A stretch of DNA of 41,882 bases from Phycisphaerae bacterium (GTDB lineage Bacteria; Planctomycetota; Phycisphaerae; Sedimentisphaerales; Anaerohalosphaeraceae). The translations under genes were made by a program, and so were the position numbers. The stretch is from contig JAIPFN010000012.1 of the NCBI GenBank assembly GCA_021736615.1, forward strand, positions 1 to 41,882, given 5' to 3'. Every line of letters begins with the position of its first letter. Within the stretch, counting starts at the first letter, position 1. Under the pieces are notes generated by a model, which was not told the origin of the DNA, searched no databases, and was given only the letters and a program-made list of their open reading frames with translations. Positions 6,192 through 15,157 of this stretch are shown in pieces.

Positions 6192-7916
6192 GTGAAAATA
6201 CAGGACATGGAAAAATACACGTCGGCGGTAACCCTGTCGGACATGGAAGTTTTTGTTTACCCGGAGCTTATGTACAGCCTGGTTCTGGCCAATATCATGA
6301 GCCCGAATATCTGGCGATGGCGGCAGGAAGACTCTTTCAAAAAGCTCAAGGGCAAGTCCCCGTATCGCAAGCTGATGCGGATGCGCCAGTTCATCATGGA
6401 CGAGTATGAATTCAATCTCGACATAGAAACCTGGGGCATGACCGGCAAAACAGGCGAGCTAAACCGATTTGCCCATGTAATCGACCAGAAAGACGTCGCA
6501 AAGAGCAACGCCCTGTTCGGATACCATGGAGACAAATATTACTTCGACGTAGACATCCGCAGACATTTCGGCCTGGACAAATACGACGACGACGCCATAC
6601 CATACTGGAAGACAGAGACAGTCGAGGCAATGGACGGTTTTCAGTATAAGCAAGGCTACACAAAAAAGGCAGGCGAGTGCGTCTCGCTCTCTTCGCTTTA
6701 CGCTGCGGCCGCCTTCATCGTTTGCCAAATCCCCCTCGACGATATCTACATGGTACTTACCCCGCTGCATTCCCAGAACTTTATCGACATTCGCGACGGC
6801 GTAATAACAAACAACCGCCGCGTCATTACCAAACCCATGTGGTTTAACGGCACGGCGATCTCCATGAAGGCCCAGCGGGCAATGAGAAACGAAAACATCA
6901 CCATCGTCGCCCACAACACCGGCAGCGTCCATTGCATGTATAAAGAGGCTACAATCGACCCGAAGTCATATAAGCACCTGTCGTCGTGTCTTGGTCAATT
7001 TCTCTCTGCAGATTTCGATCTTCTGATCTTCTCAAATTTCCTGCGAGACTGCGGCAAGTTCCAGAAGTATTTCCAGTTCTGCCATCACCACCGCGGACAG
7101 GACAAATTCATCAAAGCCGAGACCCTCTACAGCTACGAACACGGAAGCAGGTTCCGCATAGCCGACGAAACCTACGAAAAACTCCTCGATGAGGTCTCCA
7201 GCGAGGACTATTCAATATATAAGATAACCTCCAGAATGTGCTGCGAGCAGCTGCGTGCGTTTATGGAATACGAAAACATCGATCTTCGCACAACAGACGG
7301 CCAGGCCAGGTTAAAGGACTATCTAAGCGGCCACATCCGTGAGATAGACGAGTTTGTCGAATCGCTGGCAGATTTCATGTATATAACACCATCTCTCCCT
7401 TCGACAGACAAGGACTTCACTCATGTAGACCCAATCAAGCTCGACCCGGCCTGGTCCAGAGAACAGGTCATCGAATACCTCCAGTCAATAAGAGATACAA
7501 ACCCCACCGTCGATCTGGCATTTTATGCCTACAGAGATATGGAGACATGCCACTGGGAGCCGTTCGTAATAGCAGCATTGCAAAGAAACCCAGTCTCCAT
7601 AGAAAAGGCGGATTGCTTAAGTACCGAAGATGTATGCAGATGGCTCGGAACAATGGTCAATGAGTCCATTTACGACGGTAAACGTCTTGCCCAACCCGAT
7701 GAGGTCGCCAACTTTAGAAGAGCAGATGGAGTAGAAAAAGCCTTCACACTTGCAAACATAATCAGAAATAATACACCCGACCTGCAAGTAGAAATCGTCA
7801 TAGACCACGAAAATGTGATCGTAAAAACAGACAAAGAATATCGCTTTGTATCCTCCAAAGGCCTGAAAAAGACAATTAAAGTGCAACCAAACGGCGAACT
7901 GACCATTTCAGAATGA
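6192..7916 (+). CDS. Conserved-looking protein with a possible transglutaminase-like core
   Basis: A 574-residue cytosolic protein without signal peptide or membrane segment. GTG 6192 is chosen because AAAGGA sits seven bases before it; ATG 6207 is the alternative, and anything upstream is repeat-derived sequence. Residues about 160-215 look like a transglutaminase/papain-type core: GECVSLSSLYAAAAF places Cys163 at the start of a helix, followed by IPLDDIYMVLTPLHSQNFIDI with His193 and an Asn pair at 207-208. This is a motif-level inference. Long flanking regions match no family I recognise. The C-terminal 60 residues form a small beta-rich segment (VIVKTDKEYRFVSS). It stands alone between a repeat and the convergent secretion operon. 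Confidence 0.75.
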   Translation: MKIQDMEKYTSAVTLSDMEVFVYPELMYSLVLANIMSPNIWRWRQEDSFKKLKGKSPYRKLMRMRQFIMDEYEFNLDIETWGMTGKTGELNRFAHVIDQKDVAKSNALFGYHGDKYYFDVDIRRHFGLDKYDDDAIPYWKTETVEAMDGFQYKQGYTKKAGECVSLSSLYAAAAFIVCQIPLDDIYMVLTPLHSQNFIDIRDGVITNNRRVITKPMWFNGTAISMKAQRAMRNENITIVAHNTGSVHCMYKEATIDPKSYKHLSSCLGQFLSADFDLLIFSNFLRDCGKFQKYFQFCHHHRGQDKFIKAETLYSYEHGSRFRIADETYEKLLDEVSSEDYSIYKITSRMCCEQLRAFMEYENIDLRTTDGQARLKDYLSGHIREIDEFVESLADFMYITPSLPSTDKDFTHVDPIKLDPAWSREQVIEYLQSIRDTNPTVDLAFYAYRDMETCHWEPFVIAALQRNPVSIEKADCLSTEDVCRWLGTMVNESIYDGKRLAQPDEVANFRRADGVEKAFTLANIIRNNTPDLQVEIVIDHENVIVKTDKEYRFVSSKGLKKTIKVQPNGELTISE

Positions 7917-8172
7917 TATGAACAATCATTACAACAAACCTGCGCCCAAGGAGGTTTATCAAAAAATGTAAACAATATGCCGATCTTTCTTTCTGGCATA
8001 TAAAGCGAAACCACGACTCCTAATATTTGCTTTGAGAGTCTTTGATGAAGTCTAAGTTGAGATGGATTCTCTGACAACGTACTTCAATGTGGTTAGGTTA
8101 ATAAATATCTTCGGCTTCAGTGAACTCATTGTCAGACTAATTTACTCCGACGTTTACAGACTACCCATGTCT
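7917..8172. other. Intergenic region between convergent genes
   Basis: 256 bases between the transglutaminase-like gene and gspD. Short stems are present: AAACCT/AGGTTT (7936-7957) and TATGCC/GGCATA (7976-8000), plus CTGACAA/TTGTCAG arms with a loop of about 50 bases further on. None has a convincing U-tract. No supportable gene is seen. Confidence 0.5.
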
Positions 8173-10473
8173 TCATTCGGACTTCATAGTCTGTTTCGAC
8201 ATTTTCAAAAGTTGCATTTCTATTGTAGTCATAACTACCTTCTCAATTTTTATTTCGGGCAAATTAGCAGATTTTTTTGGCAATGCCCTCAAAAGTTTTT
8301 GGGGGGGTACTACTATAGTTTCTTTGGGGACTACCATAGTTTTTTGGGGGGATGACATCATAGATTTTACGGAAGTTCGGATCGGTACATCAACATTTGT
8401 TTTTACTGGCTGATGAAATGATTCGAGATTTTCTATGTGCAATCTCAGATTTTTATTCTGGTCAAGATTTTGCAGGATATTACTATTTTTCCGCTCATTT
8501 CCAGATATTTCCTGCAAATCGGATTCCTTACTGGCTACTTGGGGAGTAAGGAACATCAGAAGTTCTGTTTTCTGCTGAGCCTTGACGGTCTTTTTGAACA
8601 ATCCTCCCAAGACAGGAAGATCACCTAGCAAAGGTACCTTCTCGACAGATTCGGTTTCCTGATCTTCCATCAACCCGCCAATAACTATTGTCTGACCATT
8701 TTTGACAGCGACCCTGCTTTGGGAAGAACGTTTGGCAAATACCGCGGCATTTACAGTTTCAGAGATCGGGACGGTTTCGGCGGTTGTCGTAGAAATTTCG
8801 GGAAGTATGTCCATGATCACCAGTCCCTGCGGATTGATATACGGCGTAACTTCGAGGATAATTCCGATATCTTCGTATTCAATAGTATTGATCGTCTGTC
8901 CGGTTTCGGTTGTACGAGTATCTCTAATAAACGGAACCTCTTCGCCAACGGTAATTCTGGCAGTCTGGTTGTTGCTCGTTAAGATATACGGTCTTGAGAG
9001 CACATTAAGCTTGCCAACATTTTCAAGAGCATGCAGAGTAACGCCCAGATCGCCTTCCAGCACTTTTGTCACAAACCCGGCGCTTATGTCATCAGGTAAA
9101 AACTCAGTTCCGAATAAGGATTGCCCCCCACTGTCACGCATGTTCAGAACCGAAAACTCCACTCCAAGATCTAGACCATTGTTTACAGTAACTTCGGCAA
9201 GAAGGACTTTGATCAACACCTGCGGGACGGGTTTATCAAGATCATCAATAATCGCCTTTATCTTGTCATAGTTCTTCGACGATGTCATAATAAGCAATGC
9301 ATTAGTATCCTCGTCAGCTTCAAAATAGACCTCATCGGACAAATCGCTTGTACCGGACGAATTGTTGGTGCTTGATTGCCTTCTACCCTGCGAAGAACCG
9401 CCGCCTCTTGAGCTGCCGGCATTATCCTCATTGATCTCTTCCATCTCCTGAAAAAGATTATTAAGCACTTCTTTAAGATTGTCGGATCTGGCGTTTTTTA
9501 GGAAATAAATAAATATCGTTCTTTCCTCGTCCGGATTGGAGTCCAGTTCGGTAATAACCTTTTCAACAACGTCAAGTATGTCGCTGGGACCACTTACGAC
9601 AACAGTACTCGTACGTTCATCGGCTGCGGCGACAACACTGACATCCGGACCGCCACTGCTACTGCTTTGATTTGAACTACCGCGATCTGAACCACCGCGG
9701 CCTCGGTCTCCGCCCCCACCGCCTCTGCCGCCCATGAAACTTGCCATCCTGGAAAAAGGATTTCGCGAATCATTGCTACTTGACGACTGCCGCTTATCCA
9801 TATCGAATACTTCATTGATAAGGTCAGCGGTATTTTCAGCATCGGCATAGACCAGGCGAAACACCCTCACTTCCGAGATCGCGGCCATCTGGGTATCGAG
9901 AGCATTGATAATCTCCAGCAGGCGTTTGATATTTGCTGTCGTGTCAGTAATGATCAGACTGTTGCTGCCTTCATTAGTTGACAACTCGGCATATTCGGGA
10001 ACAAGCGGAAGCAGACCTTCTCGCAACTTTGTCGCGTCAATATAACGTACAGGAACTATATGCGTAACCAGGTCGTCGCCGGGAATTATTTCCTTCGGGT
10101 CATTGCCGGTTTTTACGGGAATACTCATCTGTTTTGCCGCCGCCAATTCGACGACCTTTAATGTCTGCCCCATGCGGACAACCGCAAAGCCCTTGACCTT
10201 AACGATCGAATTAATCAGTGAAATCGCACGGTCAACACCAATTGGTTTCTGGCTAATTACGGTTATACGGCCTTCTATAAAGACATCGGAGACGATAACC
10301 AACCCAACTGTCTTAGAGAGATACTCAAGCACATCGATAATCGGTGCATCTTTGAAATTCATCAAAATCTCTTGATCCGTTTTTTGTCCAACATCTTCGG
10401 CAAAAACCGGCGTAATCCCTGATGTAAGGAACATTACCGCAATTAATACGATCACAAAACGTTTCATTTCCAT
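8173..10473 (-). CDS. gspD: Type II secretion system secretin GspD
   Basis: Outer-membrane multimeric channel of the T2SS. The 766-residue protein starts at ATG 10473 (AAGGA upstream), with a signal peptide ending near Ala25. N0 and N1-N3 domains span about 30-420. The secretin barrel spans about 418-648, with VPFIRDTR, IGIILEVTPYI, VAVKNGQTIVIGGL and the closing VPLLGDLPVLGGLF signature. Two low-complexity inserts stand out: Gly/Arg/Asp-rich at about 241-275 and Ser/Gly-rich at about 352-378, both in N-domain loops. After the barrel an extra 115-residue tail, rich in Lys, Val and Pro (PQKTMVVPKETIVVPP), has no pilotin-binding motif I recognise. It is the last gene of the operon, 73 bases after gspC. 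Confidence 0.95.
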   Translation of the reverse strand: MEMKRFVIVLIAVMFLTSGITPVFAEDVGQKTDQEILMNFKDAPIIDVLEYLSKTVGLVIVSDVFIEGRITVISQKPIGVDRAISLINSIVKVKGFAVVRMGQTLKVVELAAAKQMSIPVKTGNDPKEIIPGDDLVTHIVPVRYIDATKLREGLLPLVPEYAELSTNEGSNSLIITDTTANIKRLLEIINALDTQMAAISEVRVFRLVYADAENTADLINEVFDMDKRQSSSSNDSRNPFSRMASFMGGRGGGGGDRGRGGSDRGSSNQSSSSGGPDVSVVAAADERTSTVVVSGPSDILDVVEKVITELDSNPDEERTIFIYFLKNARSDNLKEVLNNLFQEMEEINEDNAGSSRGGGSSQGRRQSSTNNSSGTSDLSDEVYFEADEDTNALLIMTSSKNYDKIKAIIDDLDKPVPQVLIKVLLAEVTVNNGLDLGVEFSVLNMRDSGGQSLFGTEFLPDDISAGFVTKVLEGDLGVTLHALENVGKLNVLSRPYILTSNNQTARITVGEEVPFIRDTRTTETGQTINTIEYEDIGIILEVTPYINPQGLVIMDILPEISTTTAETVPISETVNAAVFAKRSSQSRVAVKNGQTIVIGGLMEDQETESVEKVPLLGDLPVLGGLFKKTVKAQQKTELLMFLTPQVASKESDLQEISGNERKNSNILQNLDQNKNLRLHIENLESFHQPVKTNVDVPIRTSVKSMMSSPQKTMVVPKETIVVPPQKLLRALPKKSANLPEIKIEKVVMTTIEMQLLKMSKQTMKSE
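8295..8365 (-). repeat. Short imperfect tandem repeat inside the gspD tail
   Basis: Two units of about 24 bases, each beginning near GGTACTACTATAG or GGACTACCATAG and ending in a TTTGGGG run, followed by a partial third. They encode the related segments MVVPKET and IVVPPQK. The duplication suggests recent growth of the secretin C-terminal extension. Confidence 0.5.
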
Positions 10474-10546
10474 GGGTCTTTTCCTTTTTCGATCTAAAGT
10501 TTTGGCCCGAAATAAGCATAAGGCCAATTCCTTATTATTTACATTA

Positions 10547-11134
10547 TTATTCAAGCTGATTCTTTCTTCTTTCCAACATTTGTCTGAGTATTTCGGCTTC
10601 ATCGGCATCTTGAATTGCCGGAGACGAGACCTTGCCGCCGGAGCTCGACGAACTTGAACTTGAAGAACCGAGCGATCCGGACGCCTTAGTATTGGCCGGT
10701 GCACCGGGTATTACACCCGACATATCCATCCCAACCATTATTTCAACTTCACTCTTGTTCTTATCGAATACCACACGATCTGAATTTATCGCTTTGATCA
10801 CCATACCGTCAACCTGCTCTCCGACGGATACCTGAAAGAATTCTCCGCTAGACTGGTTTTCAATAAAAGCAATCTTATTTTTAGTGTCAATCGCCACGCC
10901 TCTAAGGATATAAATAAACGCTATGTCAGGAGCGGAGACAATGTTAGGTTCGGATGGACGAACGTCAATAGGCTTAGGCTTGCGGACCGATCTATCCCTG
11001 GAAAAAATATTTCGCTGAATAATTACAGAGTAGCTTTCCTTGGACTTATTGACTTGCGCAACTTGCTCGCCATAACCGGCAAAGGACATGCAAAGCATCA
11101 ATACGGCAATTAGATATTTACCCGGCTTATTCAT
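10547..11134 (-). CDS. gspC: GspC/PilP-like inner-membrane coupling protein
   Basis: A 195-residue protein with an N-terminal hydrophobic segment (residues 7-21), then the IIQRNIFSRDR motif typical of the GspC homology region and a small beta-domain (about 65-140: LRGVAIDTKNKIAFIENQSSGEFF, VGEQVDGMVIKAI) that in GspC binds the secretin N0 domain. It lacks the C-terminal PDZ or coiled-coil domain of proteobacterial GspC and ends in a Ser-rich stretch and a charged helix (AEILRQMLERRKNQ). Its ATG lies within the gspM stop region (8-base overlap), indicating translational coupling. PilP-like is an equally fair label. Confidence 0.8.
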   Translation of the reverse strand: MNKPGKYLIAVLMLCMSFAGYGEQVAQVNKSKESYSVIIQRNIFSRDRSVRKPKPIDVRPSEPNIVSAPDIAFIYILRGVAIDTKNKIAFIENQSSGEFFQVSVGEQVDGMVIKAINSDRVVFDKNKSEVEIMVGMDMSGVIPGAPANTKASGSLGSSSSSSSSSGGKVSSPAIQDADEAEILRQMLERRKNQLE

Positions 11135-11687
11135 TATTCACCCTCTCATTCTTCCGGTCATATACGTATATCGATGAAACCCTCATCTGAATCGTCATTT
11201 GCGATCCACTTTCGTCTGACGCACCGAGTTGCATAGTCTTGATCTTCAGCGGTATGGCAGCATCTTCAATATCCCACAGAAACATTGTCACAGATTTCAT
11301 ATTTCCTTTACCCGAGACAAGAAATTCAATTTCTCTAACACTGCTGTCAGTATCGCGTTCAACACGCTCAGGCTGCATTGACGCAAGTGTAAGGTAATTC
11401 TTATAAGAAATATCTTCAAGATACCGCAACACGACACCTTCGGTAACTGCCGGATCATCTGACAAACCCGACTCTGTCATCTGCTGCCATCTTTTAGTAA
11501 GAAGTTTCCGCCGCTTCATGACTGCCAATCCTTCTTTAACGTCAGCAGTAAGCCTGTCTTTCTGGTCTTTAACCTCGCTGCGTTTTGCCATTAAGGGTGA
11601 TAGAATATACTTGTCAGAGATGAGCAACCCAATCGCAAATACAGCAAGGAATAGTATGATCTTTTCTCTACGACTTAAACCTGTCAT
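11127..11687 (-). CDS. gspM: GspM/PilO-like inner-membrane assembly protein
   Basis: A 186-residue bitopic protein: short cytosolic N-terminus (MTGLSRREK), one membrane helix (about 10-28), a coiled-coil segment (about 33-75, charged heptad-like RSEVKDQKDRLTADV) and a ferredoxin-like periplasmic domain (about 90-180). This is the layout of GspM and PilO, which pair with GspL/PilN to form the inner-membrane platform. The start codon overlaps the gspL stop by four bases (ATGA). Identification depends on topology and operon position more than on conserved residues, as is usual for this divergent family. Confidence 0.8.
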   Translation of the reverse strand: MTGLSRREKIILFLAVFAIGLLISDKYILSPLMAKRSEVKDQKDRLTADVKEGLAVMKRRKLLTKRWQQMTESGLSDDPAVTEGVVLRYLEDISYKNYLTLASMQPERVERDTDSSVREIEFLVSGKGNMKSVTMFLWDIEDAAIPLKIKTMQLGASDESGSQMTIQMRVSSIYVYDRKNERVNNE

Positions 11688-13066
11688 GGCATCGGCCCTC
11701 CATACTGGTAATTAATCGCGAACGATATTGTCTTAGAATTTTTCGCAGTCTGCCGGATATACAGCATCTTGACATTTCTGAAGTGCTCGCTTTTTTCAAG
11801 TTTATTCAACACCTCCAAGGCAGCCCTTTCTTCAACAGCTTTACCTGTAATAACCTGATTCAGAGATTCATCAATGGCAAGACTACTGATCCACACATCT
11901 CCCTTTTCGGGAAACAGCAGTGTCAGTTCACGAAGCCCGTCAATATATTGAAACTTATTGTTAAACCACCGCCTTGCAAAAGTAACTTGTTCTATTACAT
12001 TTTTTGCCGATACGACATTTTCGTTTATTGACTCAAGCTGGACGGTAAGCTGCTTGACATCCTTTGCGTCCATAAACCATTCAAAGCCAAAGTACCCAAT
12101 TATCGCCAATACAATAACGCAAGCTGCTGCAACTCGTGGAATTACCCTTTTAAGATTGCTTTCCTTCTTACCATTAAGATGAGTATCAAGAAAATCTATC
12201 GGGCTTTTGGTTTCTGACATCCACTGCCACGCAAGCCGACCGGCCAGAGTACCGTAATCTTCTGTCCCGGAAATATCGCCTGGCTGAGGGGCAATGACAA
12301 TTTCAATATTTTCATTCTGCGAGACAGCTTTAGCTATTCTGCTGTCATAATCATCACCTACAACAAATGCCTTCAATCTACCACCGTCAGTAATTTGCGA
12401 CGAAGCAATCCTTTGCATTTCAACAGCGAACCTTGCGGGTATATCTTTTTGAACCCCCACCGTTGAGCGAAACGGCAAATACTTTATAGACTTAATCTGA
12501 TTATTACCATAAACAATGATCTCAGCGGAATCACCCCAGAGATACAAGCCGCAGCAATAATCCACCCCATCATCCGGCTGACATACAAACGAACGCAAGG
12601 TCATCGATAACGGTGTGATATTGACCGCTTCCAGAAAAGATTTCACCAAATTGACATACTCTTTTAGAACAGAAACGACAAATATCTTATTTGCCCTTCC
12701 ATTAAGCGTACCGGAATAATCTATAAGTACGTCATTAGGTGAAAGCATCGATTTCTTTTCCAGAGCGAGTTTGAGGATTCCCGGCAAAACAGATTTATCC
12801 TTCAAAGGAGGAATGTCCATTTCCCTGCCAAGAACGTGCTTTGCCGAAATACCCACAACAGCCTTTGCGGACTTGAAACCGTTTGTTTTCAGGAACTGCT
12901 TGAAGGCTTCTATCTGGCCGGGAAGTTCTTTCGGACCAACTCCCTGCGGCAGATCAAAATGGCAAGCTTTGACGCAGCGGTAACCTTTGGCGGTCCTTTC
13001 AACATGCGATATGGCAATGCCGGTATCGGTAAACAGAACACCAGGAATATTTTTTCTTTTACTCAT
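11684..13066 (-). CDS. gspL: GspL-like protein (fused PilM actin-fold and PilN-like regions)
   Basis: A 460-residue T2SS platform protein. The first about 290 residues form an actin-like ATPase fold of PilM/GspL type (opening GVLFTDTGIAISHVE, middle VVGISAKHVLGREMDIPPL, later LKAFVVGDDYDSR and DYGTLAGRLAWQW). A single membrane helix at about 316-333 follows, then a coiled coil and a PilN-like periplasmic domain (about 375-455). In pilus systems these are two proteins; here, as in GspL, they are one. It should recruit the GspE ATPase and pair with GspM. ATG overlaps the gspK stop by one base (TAATG). Confidence 0.85.
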   Translation of the reverse strand: MSKRKNIPGVLFTDTGIAISHVERTAKGYRCVKACHFDLPQGVGPKELPGQIEAFKQFLKTNGFKSAKAVVGISAKHVLGREMDIPPLKDKSVLPGILKLALEKKSMLSPNDVLIDYSGTLNGRANKIFVVSVLKEYVNLVKSFLEAVNITPLSMTLRSFVCQPDDGVDYCCGLYLWGDSAEIIVYGNNQIKSIKYLPFRSTVGVQKDIPARFAVEMQRIASSQITDGGRLKAFVVGDDYDSRIAKAVSQNENIEIVIAPQPGDISGTEDYGTLAGRLAWQWMSETKSPIDFLDTHLNGKKESNLKRVIPRVAAACVIVLAIIGYFGFEWFMDAKDVKQLTVQLESINENVVSAKNVIEQVTFARRWFNNKFQYIDGLRELTLLFPEKGDVWISSLAIDESLNQVITGKAVEERAALEVLNKLEKSEHFRNVKMLYIRQTAKNSKTISFAINYQYGGPMP

Positions 13067-14418
13067 TACATTCTTTCTTGACTATCTTCAAGTAACTCAT
13101 CACTAAGCGGCCAACCCAGATGCGTAAGCGACTTTCTGTATACGACCTTTGCATTTCCTTCAGACTTGTCGATGACCACATAATACCTGCGATAACTCCG
13201 CCCATCTTTACTAAGAGCGACAATGTCAGCAGAATACTGATAAGATGTCACCGTAATATATGGACCAATCCCTACCACTTTATCATCCTCCAGAACTTCG
13301 GTTAGCCATGTTATACTGTCGCTATCCTCTTGATCTGCGCGTTTGGCGACGATCGAATCTACATCACTCTCCTCCAAGCCTGGTAGGCACAGCAATACTT
13401 CTTTCGGAGCCGTGTTAATATTGACAAGACCGGGAAGTTCATCATCATCACCCGCAACAAGTTTGGATTCGATTTTCTTGAAATCTTCTTCACTAAGACC
13501 GCTGCGAATATAAAACTCGATCACACTTTGAAATCTATACGGACCGGAAGACATTATATTCTCGTTCACTTCATAGTACTTCTCATCTCCGATAGCGTCC
13601 TTGATCAATTTGGAAAGTTCGCTAGCAATTTGCTTGGAGGTGACGTCTATTTTTGACTCCCCTCCTCTATCACCGTTAGGCTGTTTGCTATAAACTGTAA
13701 CATAATTGAGAAAGCCAGGCTCTAGTTTACCGTTGCTGTTGTCGGCAGGTAGACTCTGCTGAGCATCATTTTCGTTATCATCCAGCACGCCGTTTCTGTT
13801 AAGATCCTCACCATAAAGATAATCATGGTCACAACCCTTAACGAATAAAACCTCTTCAACTGTTTCAAACGGTGCATTCTTACAATTATATGATTCGCCA
13901 AGCAACAAATAGTATTCGCTTTCCGCCCCGCCTGCGGTAATCTCACTGTCCGAATCACGCCAGTCGATTATTGCGGTTGCAAGTTCAGAAGTCATCGAGG
14001 GAAGCTTTAAAAGCATCTCCAACGACGCGGAATTTATATTAATCTTACCGCCTTCGTCGGCGAGCCCGAAATCATGATTCTTGTCGTCCGATAGATTTGG
14101 ACGAAGCACCCAGAAACGTCCGCTGCCGGAATCCATATCTTCAAAGGGCTTTTCGCTGTAATCGACAGAAGAATCATCGGAACTGGTAACTCTGGCACGA
14201 ACATAGGCAATAGCCGCATTCGCCGTCGCCTCGGCCTGAACCGCCGACAAGTTATTGACAGAGGACATCACATCAACGCGAAGCGTACGCGACATCACTA
14301 TCACCATGCTTGCGAGCACCAGCGTTATCCATATCGTAACGATCAGCACTGTTCCGGGAGATTGCCTGCCGGCCTGGCTTAACATCTTCAATATTCTATT
14401 GTTCAGTTCACGTTCCAT
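13066..14418 (-). CDS. gspK: Minor pseudopilin GspK
   Basis: A 450-residue large minor pseudopilin that caps the pseudopilus tip. The prepilin cleavage site lies in RQSPG/TVLIVTIWITLVLASM (about residue 22) and, as usual for GspK, lacks the Glu5 of other pseudopilins. Helix-hairpin-helix-like segments of the GspK alpha domain are visible: ININSASLEMLLKLPSM (about 130-147) and VNINTAPKEVLLCLPGL (about 340-356). An EF-hand-like loop DLNRNGVLDDNE (about 208-219) probably binds calcium, fitting the calcium sites known in GspK. It sits between gspJ (13-base gap) and gspL (overlap). Confidence 0.9.
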   Translation of the reverse strand: MERELNNRILKMLSQAGRQSPGTVLIVTIWITLVLASMVIVMSRTLRVDVMSSVNNLSAVQAEATANAAIAYVRARVTSSDDSSVDYSEKPFEDMDSGSGRFWVLRPNLSDDKNHDFGLADEGGKININSASLEMLLKLPSMTSELATAIIDWRDSDSEITAGGAESEYYLLLGESYNCKNAPFETVEEVLFVKGCDHDYLYGEDLNRNGVLDDNENDAQQSLPADNSNGKLEPGFLNYVTVYSKQPNGDRGGESKIDVTSKQIASELSKLIKDAIGDEKYYEVNENIMSSGPYRFQSVIEFYIRSGLSEEDFKKIESKLVAGDDDELPGLVNINTAPKEVLLCLPGLEESDVDSIVAKRADQEDSDSITWLTEVLEDDKVVGIGPYITVTSYQYSADIVALSKDGRSYRRYYVVIDKSEGNAKVVYRKSLTHLGWPLSDELLEDSQERM

Positions 14419-14431
14419 TAACTACCGTAAT

Positions 14432-15157
14432 TTATTGTCCCGTCAATCCGTCTATATCGGCACAAGACAAGAGTACTATTCTCTTCATGGTTCTTTGGCT
14501 ACTGTCGATAATATGGTTGTTCAATTGACTGCTCTGCTTGAATTTTTGAGTCTGGGAGTCAATTTCCTGTTCCGGCTTTTTCAGGGTCAGACTTATCGCT
14601 ACCGCCGCCGGCAGCATATCATCCTGAGTTGTCGAATCCCATGTATCAAGCCATTCGTAGCCGTCATAATACTGAAGATTAAACGACTTTACGCCTCTGC
14701 ATATCACTTCGCTTTTGCCCTCAAGCGTCTTTGGCGAAAGCAAGTTCGTCATCTGTCGCCTGACAAGCACCATATCTTCCCATCCGTCTCTATTTTCAAC
14801 AAAATATTCCGTTTGAGCAATATCGCAAGCAACCTCTTCTTCGCCCGGAACATAGTTACTCGTAAAAAAAAGCAGCATGTCGGCCCCATCAACACCGGCA
14901 GCAGAACCGTCAAACCCTTGGAACTCCCCTGCCAGAACATCGCCCGGCGCCAGTGCACAAGCAAGATCCTTCTGCAAAAAATCAAACGTCGGATTGAAAT
15001 ATCGGTAAGGCCCTACAGTTGCTTCAATGCTCTTTTTAGATTTCATAGCAACATACATGCTCGAATACAGCGACATAGAAATAACCGCCATAAGAGTCAT
15101 AGCTATCAACACTTCAAGAAGCGTAAAACCTGAATATAATTTATTCTGTCTGTTCAT
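14432..15157 (-). CDS. gspJ: Minor pseudopilin GspJ
   Basis: A 241-residue prepilin-like protein with the class III signal YSG/FTLLEVLIAMTLMAV (cleavage after Gly10, Glu at +5), a hydrophobic helix and a beta-rich C-terminal domain (VICRGVKSFNLQYYDGYEW, AAVAISLTLKKPE), typical of GspJ. It forms the pseudopilus tip complex with GspI and GspK. The gene overlaps gspI by 17 bases. Assignment as J rather than H follows its length, the position between I and K, and the WLDTWD/LPAAVAI pattern. Confidence 0.88.
   Translation of the reverse strand: MNRQNKLYSGFTLLEVLIAMTLMAVISMSLYSSMYVAMKSKKSIEATVGPYRYFNPTFDFLQKDLACALAPGDVLAGEFQGFDGSAAGVDGADMLLFFTSNYVPGEEEVACDIAQTEYFVENRDGWEDMVLVRRQMTNLLSPKTLEGKSEVICRGVKSFNLQYYDGYEWLDTWDSTTQDDMLPAAVAISLTLKKPEQEIDSQTQKFKQSSQLNNHIIDSSQRTMKRIVLLSCADIDGLTGQ

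Noticed and set aside
7949..7974. AAGGAGG followed by ATG TAA (start-stop) after the transglutaminase-like gene
   Set aside because: Located at the 3' end of the transcript before convergent genes; the spacing is long and no downstream gene on this strand would be regulated. Probably chance.
14255..15133. 292-codon open frame on the + strand opposite gspK/gspJ
   Set aside because: Antisense to clear pseudopilin genes, no ribosome binding site, low-complexity basic translation.
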